A DNA stretch of 64,000 nucleotides from Heloderma charlesbogerti (Eukaryota > Chordata > Lepidosauria > Squamata > Helodermatidae): positions 496,001 through 560,000 of the forward strand of contig JANEZZ010002761.1 of the NCBI GenBank assembly GCA_026122225.1. The letters run 5' to 3'. The notes beneath the pieces were generated by a model, which saw only the letters and a list, made by a program, of their open reading frames with translations, was not told the DNA's origin and ran no database searches. A program made the translations under genes and the position numbers. Within the stretch, counting starts at the first letter, position 1; every line of letters starts with the position of its first letter. Positions 1 through 11,612 of the stretch are shown in pieces.

Positions 1-2845
1 TGTCTACGTCCTTCTTAAAATGTGGTGCCCAGAACTGGACACAGTACTCCAGATGAGGCCTAACCAGTGCTGAGTAGAGGGGAACTAGTACTTCCCGGGA
101 TTTGGAAGCTATGCTTCTGTTAATGCACCCTAAAACAGCATTTGCCTTTTTTGCAGCCACATCACATTGTTGGCTCATCTTCAGCTTGTGATCGACAACA
201 ATTCCAAGATCCTTCTCGCTTGTAGTGTTGTTGAGCCACGTATCCCCCATCTTGTAAGTGTGCATTTGGTTTCTTTTTCCTAGGTGCAGAATGTGGCATT
301 TATCCCTATTAAATGTCATTCTGCTGTTTTCTGCCCAGCGCTCCAATCTATCAAGATCACTTTGAATTTTGTTTCTGTCTTCCAAAGTATTAGCTATCCC
401 GCCCAATTTTGTGTCATCTGCAAATTTGTTCAGCATTCCCTGCACCTCCGCCTCCAAGTCATTAATACAAATGTTGAAGAGCACTGGGCCCAGGACTGAG
501 CCCTGCGGTACCCCACTCGTTCCCTCTCCCCAGTTTGAGAAGGTCCCATTGATAAGCACTGTTTGAGCCCGATTCTGTAGTCAACTGTGGATCCACCTGA
601 TTGTTATTTTGTCTAGCCCCCTTTGAGCTAGTGTGCTCATCAGGATATCATGGGGCACTTTGTCGAAAGCTTTGCTGAAGTCGAGGTATATGATGTCCAC
701 AGCATTCCCATGGTCCACAAGGGAGAATACTTGATCCAAAAATGAGATCAGATTCGTCTGGCAGGATTTGTTCTTGACAAATCCATGTTGGCTTCGAGTA
801 ATCACTGCATTGTTTTCAAGGTGCTTACAGATGGATTGCTTTATCATCTGCTCCAGAATTTCCCCAGGGATTGATGTCAGACTGACTGGTCTATAGTTCC
901 CAGGTTCCTCCTTTTTACCCTTTTTGAAGATAGGGACCACATTAGCCCTCCTCCAGTCATCTGGCACTTCACCCGTCCTCCATGATTTCTCAAAGAGAAT
1001 AGATAGCTGTTCTGAGAGTTCTTCTGCCAGTTCCTTTATTACCCTAGGATGCAGTTCATCGGGCTCTGGAGATTTGAGCTCATTCAAAGTAATAAGGTGT
1101 TCCTTGACCATATGCCTATCGATCTCAATCTGCGATCCTGCCTCTTCAGCCTGTACTTCGCCTTTGCCAGGGGGGTCATAGACCCTCTTTTGGGAGAAGA
1201 CCGAGCCAAAGTAGGAATTGAGCACCTCTGCCTTTTCTTTGTCATCTGTTATCGTTTTGCCATCCTTATTTAATAGCTGAACAACCATTTCTTTCCTCTG
1301 CCTTTTACTATGCATGTAGCTGAAGAAAGCCTTTTTGTTGCTTTTAGCATCCCTCGCTAACCTCAGCTCGTTCTCAGCTTTAGTCTTCCTGATGCCATCC
1401 CTGCAATTCTGTGCTACCTGCATGTACTTTTCCTTTGTTACTTGACCTTCTTTCCACTTCCTATATGTGTCCTTTTTTGTTTTCAGGTCATCTCTAAGCT
1501 TTTTGTGAAGCCACATTGGCTTCTTCTGTTGTCTTCCACCTGTTGGAATTGTTTGTAACTGTGCCTTGAGAATTTCCTGTTTTAAAAGCACCCACCCATC
1601 TTGGACTCCTTTTCTCGTTAGCGTCGCTTGCCATGGTGCCGTCCTGATCATTGTTCTGAGTTTATTAAAATTGGCTTTCCTAAAATCCAGGGTACGCATT
1701 TGACTACACTTGGCTCTTGCTTCCCTTAGAACCAAGAACTTAAGTGCAACATGGTCGCTTTCCCCCAGAGTTCCTGTAACTGCTACTTGATCCACGAAGT
1801 CATCTCTGTTGGTTAGGATCAAGTCAAGGATAGCTGATCCTCTAGTTCCTTCCTCTACTTTCTGTAGGAGGAAGTGATCCGCCACACAAGTCAGGAATTT
1901 CCTGGAGGGGGCATGTTTTGCAGAATTTGTCTCCCAACACATATTGGGAAAATTGAAGTCCCCCATTACTACTACATCATGCTTCCTTAAAACACTGGCT
2001 ATTTGCTTTTCAAAAGCTTCATCCTCATCTTCTCCTTGATTGGGTGGCCGGTAGTAGACTCCGACCACCAGGTTCCTTTTATTTTTTTATTTATTTATTT
2101 ATTTATTTCATTTCTATACCACCAAATAGCTGAAGCTCTCTATATCCTTCAGTTGCTGTATTCCAGTCATGAGAGTCATCCCACCAAGTTATTCTTTGCT
2201 CCATTTATTTTGATCCAAATGCTCTCGATGGGGCTGCCAAGCTCATCCTCCTGTATTTCTGTGCAGAGATACGTATTTTTCACATACAGTGCAACCCCAC
2301 CTCCCTTTCTGTTCCTCCTGTTCTTTTTGAACAAGTTATATCCTTCAATTGCTGTATTCCAGTCATGAGAGTCATCCCACCAAGTCTCAGTTATACCTAT
2401 CAAGTCATAATTTCCCTCTTGTATTAAGAGTACAAGTTCGTTCTGTTTGTTTCCCATACTGTGGGCATTAGTATATAGACATTGAAGACCATGTGCTTCG
2501 TAGTCTGGCTTTCTTCCTACATGTGTCTGAAGACTATTATTGGGCGCTATCAGAGCTGTTCTCTCCGTTGCAGTGCATGAGCCTACGTCCATTGTTACCC
2601 CCAACTCTCCCTTCCCTGTAGGATTCAGTTTAAAGCCCCGCTGATGAAGTTCTTCATGCTGTGGCCAAACACATTCTTCCCATCCTTTGTGATGTCCAAC
2701 CCGTCCCTCGCCAACAGCCCATCTTCCAGGAAGTATAGCCCGTGGTCCCAGAATCCAAATCTCTCTCGTCGGCACCACCTTCATAGCCAGTCATTCACCC
2801 AGAGTATTTTTCGTTCCCTTTCTATCCCTCTTCTAACTACTGTTA
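1..2845 (-). mobile_element. CR1 LINE copy A, nearly intact pol, 3' end outside window
   Basis: Non-LTR retrotransposon of the CR1 clade read on the minus strand. The endonuclease part lies at 2784-2176, with the apurinic-endonuclease motifs YTNAHSM and ITETWW. The reverse-transcriptase part opens at 2068 and contains NYRPVSLTSIPG and YLDFSKAFDKVPHD. It stops at about 581 where a Trp codon, preserved in the sister copy at 11.6-14.8 kb, reads TGA. Beyond that stop I can read the same frame open to the window edge, including the catalytic FADD. Only two lesions are evident: this nonsense codon and a 110-bp insertion at 2081-2190. The 5' end is truncated near 2845. The copy lies upstream of LIG4 and opposite to it, in the promoter-distal region or the 5' noncoding intron. 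Confidence 0.93.
2081..2190 (-). mobile_element. Chimeric micro-insertion: L2 3' tail joined to a 49-bp CR1 copy
   Basis: Compared with the CR1 copy near 60.45 kb, this copy has 110 extra bases between GGTTCCTTTT (ending 2080) and ATTCTTTGCT (from 2191). Bases 2081-2140 are an L2 3' end in minus orientation, ending in a TTTA-rich tail. Bases 2141-2189 repeat 2337-2385 of the same CR1 with one mismatch. The insert interrupts the pol reading frame. Confidence 0.8.
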
Positions 2846-2961
2846 CAAATAACTACAAATATTTCAGATCAAATACGTTTTGTTTATTGAGAAAAAAATT
2901 AACCTGGGGTACTTTTTAAAGCTTTGTTACTTAATACACGTAAATTAGATCCCTCTAGAGT

Positions 2962-3087
2962 AGTGGTGGGCAACATGTGGCCCTCTAAATGGCTTGGCCT
3001 CTAGCTCCCATCAGCTCTAGCCAGCATATCCATTGGTGAGGGATCGAGAGTTGTAGGCCAAAACATTTGGAGTGCCACAAGTTGCCC
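2962..3087. repeat. Short hairpin repeat (MITE-like)
   Basis: Terminal inverted repeats at 2968-2991 and 3064-3087 agree at about 21 of 24 positions (left arm starts GGGCAACATGTGGC). The interior is itself complementary (TAGCTCCCATCAGC against a GAGAGTTGTAGGCC side). The size and the GTGGGCAAC end suggest a non-autonomous hAT-like element, which is an inference from form only. Confidence 0.6.
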
Positions 3088-3404
3088 TCTGTGCTAGGGC
3101 ATCAGAACATTCTTCAAAGCAAACTGAGAATTTCCCTATGTAAACTAATCAAATTTGTACTGGAAAGTTTTTTGATACAGCCTAAAAGTTTTCCTATTCA
3201 AAGGACTGTAATTTGCATTGGAATTGTTTACAGAAAAGTTTCCAATGCAAAATTTTAAGTAGTAAGGTTGAGCTTCAGATGAAGAATAAAAATGACATTT
3301 TGATTCATTTTAAATGTGGAGCCATGTGACTAATTCAGGGAAAAATAATAAGAACTAGGGGAGTTTACTGTCTGAAAACAAAAGGCTGGCATGTGTTTTT
3401 AATC

Positions 3405-3423
3405 ACTTTGATTTGTTTTTGTA
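3405..3423 (+). other. LIG4: Splice acceptor upstream of LIG4 coding exon
   Basis: A T-rich tract (TTTGATTTGTTTTTGTAG) ends in AG 19 bases before the first ATG of LIG4. In mammals the LIG4 coding region is a single exon preceded by noncoding exons, so this acceptor supports the native gene over an intronless retrocopy. The noncoding exon and promoter are not identifiable here. Confidence 0.6.
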
Positions 3424-3441
3424 GTGAAAGAAAGAATCAAG

Positions 3442-6177
3442 ATGTTAACCATCTCTGCGTCTCAATCTTCTTCCCAGCTAACTGTGGCATCACAAGTTCC
3501 TTTTGCAGATCTCTGCTCAACATTAGAACGAATACAGAAATGCAAATCCCGACCAGAGAAAACAAAGTATTTCAAGGAATTTTTAGATTCCTGGAGGAAA
3601 TTTCATGATGCTCTTCATAAAAATGAGAATGATGTGACAGATTCTTTTTATCCTGCAATGAGGCTTATTCTTCCACAGCTGGAAAGAGAGAGGATGGCTT
3701 ACGGAATTAAAGAAACTATGCTTGCAAAGCTCTATATTGAACTGCTAAATTTACCAAAAGATGGACAAGATGCTTCAAAACTTTTAAATTATCGAACGCC
3801 TACTGGCACACGGAGAGATGCTGGAGACTTTGCTATGATTGCCTATTTTGTGTTGAAATCAAGATGCCTCAAGCAAGGTCAACTGACTATACAACAAGTG
3901 AATGAACTTTTAGATTCCATTTCAAACAATAATGCTGCCAAAAGGAAAGATCTAGTCAAGAAGAGTCTTCTTCAGTTGATAACCCAGAGCTCAGCCCTTG
4001 AACAGAAATGGTTGATCAGGATGATCATAAAGGATCTGAAACTTGGTGTCAGCCAGCAGACTTTATTTTCCATCTTCCATGCTGATGCTGCAGAGTTGCA
4101 CAGTGTTACAACTGATTTGGAGAAGGTTTGTAGACAGTTGCACAATCCCTCTGTGTTTCTTAGTGATGTTTCTATTACATTATTTTCTGCTTTTAAACCA
4201 ATGCTTGCTGCTATTGCCAATGTACAACAAATTGAAAAACAAATGAACAAACAGAGTTTCTACATAGAAACCAAATTAGATGGTGAACGAATGCAGCTGC
4301 ACAAAGATGGAGATGTTTACAAGTATTTTTCCCGAAATGGATATGATTATACTCAGCAATTTGGTGCTTCTCCCCTTGAAGGTTCGTTGACTCCATTTGC
4401 TCATAATGTCTTTAAAAACAATATTCAAAACTGCATTCTGGATGGTGAAATGATGGCCTATAATCACACCACACAGACCTTCATGCAGAAGGGAAGCAAA
4501 TTTGACATCAAAAGGATGGTAGAAGATTCTGAATTACAGACATGCTTCTGTGTGTTTGATGTTCTAATGGTTAATGACCAAAAGCTGGGTCATGAGATGC
4601 TGAGCAAAAGATATGAGATACTAAATAAGATCCTTATGCCAATAGCAGGTCGAATACAGATTGTTCCTAAAAGGCAGGCTAACACTCGGAAAGAAGTAGT
4701 AGATGCTCTGAATGAAGCAATTGATAATAGGGAAGAAGGAATTGTGGTGAAAGACCCCATGTCAACCTATAAGCCAGACAAACGTGGGGAAGGATGGCTA
4801 AAGATCAAACCAGAGTATGTCAATGGACTGATGGATGAGCTAGACCTTTTAGTTGTTGGGGGTTACTGGGGAAAAGGTCTTCGTGGTGGCATGATGTCAC
4901 ATTTTTTGTGTGCAGTTGCTGAGACTCCTCCACCTGGTAAAAAACCATCTGTGTTCCATTCCATTTGTCGTGTTGGTTCTGGTTGCACGATGAAAGAGCT
5001 ATACGATCTTGGCTTGAAATTAGCCAGCCACTGGAAACCATATTGTAAAAGGGATCCTCCTTGTAATATCTTGTGTGGGACTGAGAAGCCTGAAGTCTAT
5101 ATTGAACCTTGTAATTCAGTCATCGTTCAGATTAAAGCAGCTGAGATTGTGAGTAGTGATATGTACAAAACTGATTGTACATTACGCTTCCCTCGAATTG
5201 AGATGATAAGAGAAGATAAAGAATGGCATGAATGCATGACTCTTGACCTTCTAGAACAACTCAGAGGTAAAGCTTCTGGGAAGCTAGCAACTAAACACCT
5301 TGAAATAGGCGATGGTGAGCCACAAGAAAAGAAATGTAAAACTGTGCAAAAAGTTAGAAAAATAATTGGCCTAATGGATCATTTTAAAGCTCCTGATCTT
5401 TCTAAAGTAAACAAGGTTTCCAGTATATTTGAAGATATTGAGTTTTGTGTTATGACTGGTACAGGGAACTATTCAAAATATGAGTTGGAAAGTAAAATAG
5501 CAGAATACGGTGGCAGCATAGTACAAAATCCTGGGTTGGACACTTACTGTGTTGTTGCAGGGATTGAGAATGTTAGAGTGAAAAATATTATTTCATCCAA
5601 CAAGTATGATGTTGTGAGAGCAGAGTGGCTTTTACAGTGCTTTCAGGCTGAAAGGTTTGTGCCCTGGCAACCTAATTTCATGATTCACATGTCTCCAGAA
5701 ACAAAACAACACTTTGCCTGTGAGTATGATTGCTATGGTGATAGTTATACAGTTGATACCGATATGGCCCAATTAAAGGAGGTGTTCAGAAGAATGAAAA
5801 ACTTTGAGGAGGAGATCTCTTGGGATGTGATTGCTGACATAGAAACACGTTATTCATGGGAAAACTCTCTGCTAAGTATGTTCAGGCAGCACAACATTTA
5901 CCTGGAACTTTCTGATAAAGTTAGCAGTTCAGACGCCAAGTTTAATCAAACAAGACTGTTAACTGAAGCACTGGTGCTTCGTTTTCATGGAGCAAAAGTA
6001 GTCTCACAGCTTGAAGAGGGTGTGTCCCATGTAATCATTGGAGACCGTGCTAATTTGAAGAAGATAAAGACAGCCAGAAAAATGTTTAAAAGGAAGTTTA
6101 AAATTCTGTCAAAACAGTGGATAAAGGATTCAATAGAGGCTGGGAAGTTACAAAATGAAAATGTTTACGTAATTTAA
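3442..6177 (+). CDS. LIG4: DNA ligase IV
   Basis: ATP-dependent nuclear DNA ligase that, bound to XRCC4, seals double-strand breaks in non-homologous end joining and V(D)J recombination. The 911-residue frame is intact and equals the human length. Order: N-terminal DNA-binding domain (about 10-240); nucleotidyltransferase with adenylated Lys278 in KLDGER, DGE at 334-336, EEG at 431-433 and KIK at 454-456; OB fold to about 620; BRCT1 (about 655-745, Trp729); the XRCC4-contact linker with DCYGDSY (about 760-785); BRCT2 (about 815-911, Trp893). Numbering runs 5 ahead of human at the active site because the N-terminus is longer. I chose the ATG at 3442: a GTG at 3424 is in frame but abuts the splice acceptor. 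The next gene, SUCLA2, converges on it. Confidence 0.98.
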   Translation: MLTISASQSSSQLTVASQVPFADLCSTLERIQKCKSRPEKTKYFKEFLDSWRKFHDALHKNENDVTDSFYPAMRLILPQLERERMAYGIKETMLAKLYIELLNLPKDGQDASKLLNYRTPTGTRRDAGDFAMIAYFVLKSRCLKQGQLTIQQVNELLDSISNNNAAKRKDLVKKSLLQLITQSSALEQKWLIRMIIKDLKLGVSQQTLFSIFHADAAELHSVTTDLEKVCRQLHNPSVFLSDVSITLFSAFKPMLAAIANVQQIEKQMNKQSFYIETKLDGERMQLHKDGDVYKYFSRNGYDYTQQFGASPLEGSLTPFAHNVFKNNIQNCILDGEMMAYNHTTQTFMQKGSKFDIKRMVEDSELQTCFCVFDVLMVNDQKLGHEMLSKRYEILNKILMPIAGRIQIVPKRQANTRKEVVDALNEAIDNREEGIVVKDPMSTYKPDKRGEGWLKIKPEYVNGLMDELDLLVVGGYWGKGLRGGMMSHFLCAVAETPPPGKKPSVFHSICRVGSGCTMKELYDLGLKLASHWKPYCKRDPPCNILCGTEKPEVYIEPCNSVIVQIKAAEIVSSDMYKTDCTLRFPRIEMIREDKEWHECMTLDLLEQLRGKASGKLATKHLEIGDGEPQEKKCKTVQKVRKIIGLMDHFKAPDLSKVNKVSSIFEDIEFCVMTGTGNYSKYELESKIAEYGGSIVQNPGLDTYCVVAGIENVRVKNIISSNKYDVVRAEWLLQCFQAERFVPWQPNFMIHMSPETKQHFACEYDCYGDSYTVDTDMAQLKEVFRRMKNFEEEISWDVIADIETRYSWENSLLSMFRQHNIYLELSDKVSSSDAKFNQTRLLTEALVLRFHGAKVVSQLEEGVSHVIIGDRANLKKIKTARKMFKRKFKILSKQWIKDSIEAGKLQNENVYVI

Positions 6178-7311
6178 AGATTTTATTTAGTGGGAAAGGG
6201 GGTACTTGGTTAACTTCATCTATTTCTTTAAAAGAATTCTTTCAGGCTGTCTTTAATGCTTTCTCATCTTTTTGAAGTTTGGAGGTAAATTATGTTTGGG
6301 AATGAAAGAAAAGCTTTCAAATACAGTGCTGAAAAACAGGGTGAGAGTTGTTCTTAATTTTCTGACTGTTTTACCCAACTGATAATTTCCCATTTATGGG
6401 AAATTCATCTGCTTTATTCAAATATTTGTTAATATATTATTTGGCTGTTTAGAACCCAATCTACAAGCAAATTAACCTGGAATATGTGAACCTGAAGGAA
6501 TTTAATCCCACTAAAACTAAATGGGGCTACTAAGGCTTTGGTCCCAGTCCTGTGATGTAACTGGCTTGTGGATGAGGCCATTAATCATTAAAAACATTAG
6601 TATCCATTTAAATTGATCATTTGAATCATCTTTTTAATGTTTTTTTCTTATGGTGACATAACTTTTAAATGAATAACGACATCACTCAAATAGGAAATAG
6701 ATTTCCATTATAACACAATAATGATGCACTCTCTAGCAGTCATCCAGTAATCGGTCACCTGGGATTTATTTTAATGAGAAGCAATATATAAATTTTGCTA
6801 ATAATAAATGTGATAAAAATACCCTTAAAATAAGTTAGAGAAATGCCAGTTTTATACATGTTTATAGAACTGTTCAGAAATATTTAGTTACATTTCTTAC
6901 TTGTAGGTGATTATAATAATAAATTTTAAAGGACAGTTCTTTGTTTTTCTTACCTGCAATTGTTATATATTTAATGTAGTGCAATAATTTTTATATCCTT
7001 ACTTAGTTTACTCTGTGTAACTTCAAGAGAATTCAGCGCTTCAGATTGTAATCCTAATTCATGAATACAGTCATCATGTCTGTTCCAGCAAAGGGGCGAA
7101 ATTAAAGTTTAAAGAAAAGAGAAACAGGGTGTTTATGTTTTGAGACTATGTAGATCTTGAAAGAACTGATTTTTCAGTATCTTGGCAGTCAAGCAGAGAG
7201 AAAATCTTAAATAGTTTAATGGTCAACTAGGGAGAACTAGAATCCACAACTAATTGATTCTGTTTTCATCTGTATTTTAGTCAATATTATGTACAGAATT
7301 ATACAAATAAA
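6178..7311 (+). other. LIG4: LIG4 3' UTR (probable)
   Basis: AT-rich, non-coding sequence after the LIG4 stop with no recognised repeat. Several AATAAA-like hexamers occur; the one at 7306-7311 is the best end candidate because it follows a long repeat-free stretch and intergenic repeats begin a few hundred bases later. The exact end is inferred. Confidence 0.45.
7306..7311 (+). promoter_or_regulatory. LIG4: Candidate LIG4 polyadenylation signal AATAAA
   Basis: Canonical AATAAA about 1.13 kb after the LIG4 stop, followed by a T-rich stretch. Earlier hexamers near 6.8 and 6.9 kb could also be used. Confidence 0.4.
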
Positions 7312-7639
7312 ATCTGTTTTTAAACTAATCTGATTCTGGTTTGAATTGAGGGAAACTTGCTGAGAAGACTTCATTTTCATGTGTTTCAGCATTGGCAATA
7401 GTGAAATTGAAGTCTCTGTATTTTTCTAGATACTTGCATTTACATTTATCTACATTTATGAGGTAACATTTATACCTCATCAGGATTTCAAGTCAAATGA
7501 AAAGATGAGAGATGACTGTGATGCCATTGCCTTCTCATTTGTTCTTTGTTATATGCGGTGTTCTTAACATGTAGATCAAGGGTGAGGAAATATCTGAGTT
7601 TGTAGGCCTGCATTTTATTTAACACAGTTACATTCATCC

Positions 7640-7810
7640 TTCCTCTAAATAAAATGGCTTACATGACAGTTATTCCATTTGATCCTTGCAGTAACCCTGT
7701 TAGATTAGGTTGAGAAACTAAATAACCTGCTCAGGACTGCCCAGCAGGCTTCATGGCTGGCAGAGATTGGAGCTGTGGTTTCTCTAGCCCAAGACCAACA
7801 CTCCCTTTAT
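7640..7810. repeat. Old SINE relic, MIR/CORE-like
   Basis: Contains the motif series common in amniote SINEs: AGTAACCCTGTTAGATTAGG, then CCAGCAGGCTTCATGGCTGG, then GAGATTGGAGCTGTGG. Strongly diverged, with no visible promoter boxes or tail. Family assignment is by eye. Confidence 0.4.
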
Positions 7811-8479
7811 CACACTCATACTGTCACATTCTGTCACATTCATACATGCAAATATTTTGATCGCAGTTTGGAAGCAACAGAGTTGGGACCAGTGAGAGAT
7901 CCCTTCCTGCGCCAATCAGTAGTTTAATTATGTGGAGACTGGGGTTAAGGAATTGCATCTCTCAAAGATTACCAGTACCTTACTTTCCCATAGGTTTAGC
8001 TTTCCTTTTAAACTATCTCCAAAATAACTTAATGTGATAGGCAGCATATGTTGCAATTTCAATAGTATCATAATTATACAGAATAAATCCATAAATTATA
8101 ACCTTCATACGTTCAGTACATCATTGCATCAGTCTAGCTGTGTATGACAGCTATTCCTGTCCCCCACCACCACATTAATTGCTGAAAATGAGCTTCTCTT
8201 CATATTTCCATTCAGTTTCTTATATATCCAGTTTCTGAACAAAGAGGACTGATATTGAGGCAATTGGTGTTCATACTTTTTCTTAATTAGATCTTGATCT
8301 GAATTTATTCCAGTTTCTATCACTAATTGATTATCTCAATTTTTATTGAGAGTGAAGCTGTTTCAAGTGTGGAGGTGAACCTGTCTAGCATGAATAACTT
8401 TAATTTTCTTCAAGAAAGAAATAATTCAATATAACGCTGATCACCATTTGGAGAGGGAGCACAATATTGGGTTCCCCAT

Positions 8480-8915
8480 GTTGGGAAGCACATTGCCCAG
8501 CAGTCCCGGTTGAATTCGGGGGGCACCTGTCAAGAAATCCATATTCTTTCTGTCTCTTAGCAGACTGTAAAAGTTCCATTCTGTAAGGCTGAGTCTGTGC
8601 ATACCGGTTAGGCCATCTGTGGGTGTTATACTGGCCCTGGCTTCAAGGTCAGAGCAGGACTCTCACTAATTGGCTTGAACAGGTTCAGCTGAGTGTCAGT
8701 GGGAACTTTCTGCCCCCACCCCTCAAAGCCTGGGAAGATTGTTTCAACTAGCTTGTGACTGGCCAATAAAAATCACCTTAGCGTTGCTAAAGGCTTTTTG
8801 GTATAAAAGCAGGGATTGGGGGCGTGGGGAGAAGCAGCTGTCTGTCTTCGTCTGGTTTCATTTTGCCCTTTCCATAGTCTGTTTGTAGCACAAAACAAGT
8901 TTGGGGGACCATCCC
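8480..8915 (+). promoter_or_regulatory. Promoter-like segment, possible degenerate LTR
   Basis: A CCAAT box (8763-8767) stands 35 bases before a TATA box (TATAAAA at 8802-8808). About 95 bases later comes TGGGGGACC (8902-8910), weakly like the tRNA-Pro primer-binding site after a gammaretroviral LTR. No flanking retroviral genes and no second LTR are seen, so a solitary decayed LTR is only one reading; a chance promoter-like stretch is another. Confidence 0.25.
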
Positions 8916-8918
8916 AAT

Positions 8919-9455
8919 CAGAGTAGATCCATTCAAATAAATGGCACTGAAATCAGTCAGCTCTAACTTATTTCCTATTCATTTCTATGAGTCTACTCAA
9001 CATAGAACCTAGGTTGGATTTTACCTTTACATTTCACCACTTTTGTTGGTAGCAGTAAACTGAATCCAAATCTTGATATACACTTCTCCTGATGTCGGCA
9101 AGCCCTATCACACTTCAGGGAAATTATAAACACATTAGGGGGCTCCTCAAAGCAGACCGATAGAAATGGATGGCACTGAAATAAGTAATTTCTAACCAAA
9201 GTCCTGTTCATTTCAGTGGATACTCTAAGTAAGAGTTGAGTTGGACATTGCTTTTACAACGTACAGTGTTTCTAGGTAGCAGTGAAATGGCCCCAAACTT
9301 TGATGTACACTTGTCCTGAAAGCAGTGTCAATGAACAAGTCTTACAAACACTTCTCTGTCATACTTCAGGGGAAAATAAGTAACGTCGTCAGCACAAAAC
9401 AATTTAAGATAAAATTTAATGAATGAATGGGACTTAATTTATTCAGCTCTCATGT
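8919..9455. repeat. Diverged tandem repeat, about 230-260 bp unit, two copies plus a partial third
   Basis: Unit 1 (from about 8935) and unit 2 (from about 9162) share, in the same order: ATGGCACTGAAAT, TTCATTTC before a CTACTC/ATACTCT motif, GGTAGCAGT, TGATATACACTT/TGATGTACACTT with TCCTGA, and ACTTCAGGG. A third start (GAATGGGACTTAATTTATTC) appears near 9422. No coding potential. Confidence 0.55.
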
Positions 9456-9744
9456 TCCATAAGATCGTAGGACCTTAACAGTTCACAACTTTTCAAGCTA
9501 GCTGATTTCTCTCCGTCTTACTTGAACCTTTTAATCCTAAGGTCTTTAAAAGTAGAACCTGGGTTAACTGTGTTTTCTACCTTCTCAAAGATCATTCCTG
9601 CACTTGGTAAGATTTTTCCATGTTTGGGAACATGGTATGACAGTGACAATAGGCTGGATTCAATCCAGCACTGATGAGGCTTAGTTTTCTAAGGGCAAAC
9701 AAAGGCAAAGATTCAGGGTTCATTTTGCCCCATTTCTAGTGAAC

Positions 9745-10965
9745 CAGAAGGTTGTTGGCAGCTACATGGAGGCATGTTCCAGCTTTGCCTTCCCCATTAT
9801 TGCTCTGTGCCATGGCAATTATGCCATGGGGTTCCACAGGGCTCTATTTTATCCCCCATGCTGTTTAACATCTACATGAAACCGCTGGGGGAGGTTAGCC
9901 AGAGGTGTGGGCTGAGGTGCCATCAATATGCAGATGACACCCAGCTCTACCTCTCTTTCTCATCAAACCCAGGTGAGGCAATGGCTGTTCTGAATCGGTG
10001 CCTGGGCATGGTAATGAGGGCCTACAAACTGAAACTCAGTCCAGACAAGATGGAGATAGTGGGTGGTTCATCTGCCCCGCTAGGTGATATTCAACATGTT
10101 CTGGAGGGCGTTGCACCCCCCCCCAAAGGATCACGTTCGTAGTTTGGAGGTGCTCTTGGACCCAGAACTGTTACTTGAGGCACAGGTGAACTCAGTGGCA
10201 TGGAGCACTTTTTATCAGCTTAGGCTGGTACACCAACTATGCCCTTATCTGGACAGAGATAGCCTAGCTACAGTTATCCATGCTCTGATAACTTCTCGTC
10301 TGGATTAGTGCAATGCGTTATATGCGGGGCTGCCTTTGAAAACGGTCCGGAAACTTCAGCTGGTCCAAAATAGGGCAGCAAGATTGTTAACAGGGACTGG
10401 CCAACAAGCTCATATTACGCCAGTACTTTTCCAGCTGCACTGGCTGCCAGTCCATTTCCGGGCCCAATTCAAAGTGTTGGTATTAACAATCAAAAGCCCT
10501 AAATGGCTTGGGGCCAGGTTATCCGAAGGATTACTTCCTCCCATACATGCCTGCCTGGACCTTAAGATCATCCTCAGCGGCCCTCCTCTGTGAGCCCCTT
10601 CCGAAGGGAGGCAGGTGACTACTAGGAGTCGGGCCTTTTCTGCTGTGGCACCCTGACTGTGGAATGAGCTCCCTAGTGAGGTTCACCTGGCACCTACATT
10701 GTATTCCTTCCCGCGCCAGGTGAAGACCTTTTTATTTTCCCAGGCATTTTAGCATTTTAATTTTCTAGACTTTTAGCTTTGGCGTTTTAAATCTCTGCGT
10801 TGCTGCTATGTTTTATTCTGGTTGTATTGTTATATTGTGGTTTTAAAGTTTTTATATTTTATATTGTTTTATTATGTGCTTTTTGGTTTTAATTTTTGTG
10901 AACCACCCAGAGAGCTTCAGCTATTGGGGGGTATAGAAATGAAATAAATGAATAAATAAGGTGGA
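9745..10965 (+). mobile_element. L2 LINE, 3' half, broken
   Basis: The reverse-transcriptase C-terminal half is readable in shifting frames. GVPQGSILSPMLFNIY and the catalytic YADDTQLYLSF lie in 9774-10142; the next frame (10084-10308) has RSLEVLLDPE and ALITSRLD; the next (10336-10593) has VRKLQLVQNRAARLLTGTG and LHWLPVHFR. At least two frameshifts separate them. The 3' UTR ends with CACCCAGAGAGCTTCAGC and an AATGAAATAAATGAATAAATA tail of the L2 type. 5' truncated. Confidence 0.9.
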
Positions 10966-11517
10966 AAGCTTTCTTCACAGTATATTTAGAGAGCAATCCT
11001 ACAGCTGCTAGACAGTGTCTAGACAGCCATAGGATTTTTTGGTTTCTGAGCAGAGTTCCCAGAAAATGTGCTTCCAGACCCTGCCTCCTCGTAGGTGGCG
11101 CAGTTCTTCCCTGTCTCCGTGCTCATAAACACAGCGTGGAGCAGGAAAAAAGGGGGCATTCCTGAGGCAGGGAGACCACAGAAATGTCATTATGATGCTT
11201 CCTATGCACTGTTTGGCCTCCCCCCTCCTGCTCCAAAGTCCCCAGCTAAATTGCCTAAATCAGCTGTCCAGCCACAAATGCAGGGCGGCCAGAGTGTAGA
11301 TGAGAGGATTCCCTCCGTGCTCCACCCACCCTGCATTGGATAGTTGGCTGCCTATCCCAGTAGGATTGTGCCCTTAATTGTTTTAACATTTATGCAGGCT
11401 CTGCTGTAGCAGACAAGTTCCCAGATGTTTCAGAGAAGCTGATTTTCAACTGTTACAGAGATTACTTATGTGGAGTGCTTTGTACACTCTAAATCATTAT
11501 ATAATTTGGTGCAATTA

Positions 11518-11612
11518 GGCTGTAATCCTATACACACTTACCTGGGAGTAAATCTCATTGAACACAATACTTACTTCTGAATAGACATACATAGGATTGC
11601 ACTGTTAAGCTT
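11518..11612. repeat. Short inverted-repeat element
   Basis: Begins GGCTGTAATCCTATACAC and ends CATAGGATTGCACTGTTAA, so the ends are inverted copies. The interior has ACCTGGGAGTAAATCTCATT. Related copies lie at 42398-42466 and 57205-57298. Family name not known to me; the form is that of a MITE. Confidence 0.55.

Noticed and set aside
3424..3441. GTG-initiated extension of LIG4
   Set aside because: GTG is not a normal start in vertebrates and these bases directly follow a splice acceptor; the ATG at 3442 gives the family length.
3442..6177. LIG4 as an intronless retrocopy
   Set aside because: Single-exon coding is the native LIG4 structure. The frame is intact, an upstream acceptor exists, and I saw no poly(A) tract or target duplication after the gene.
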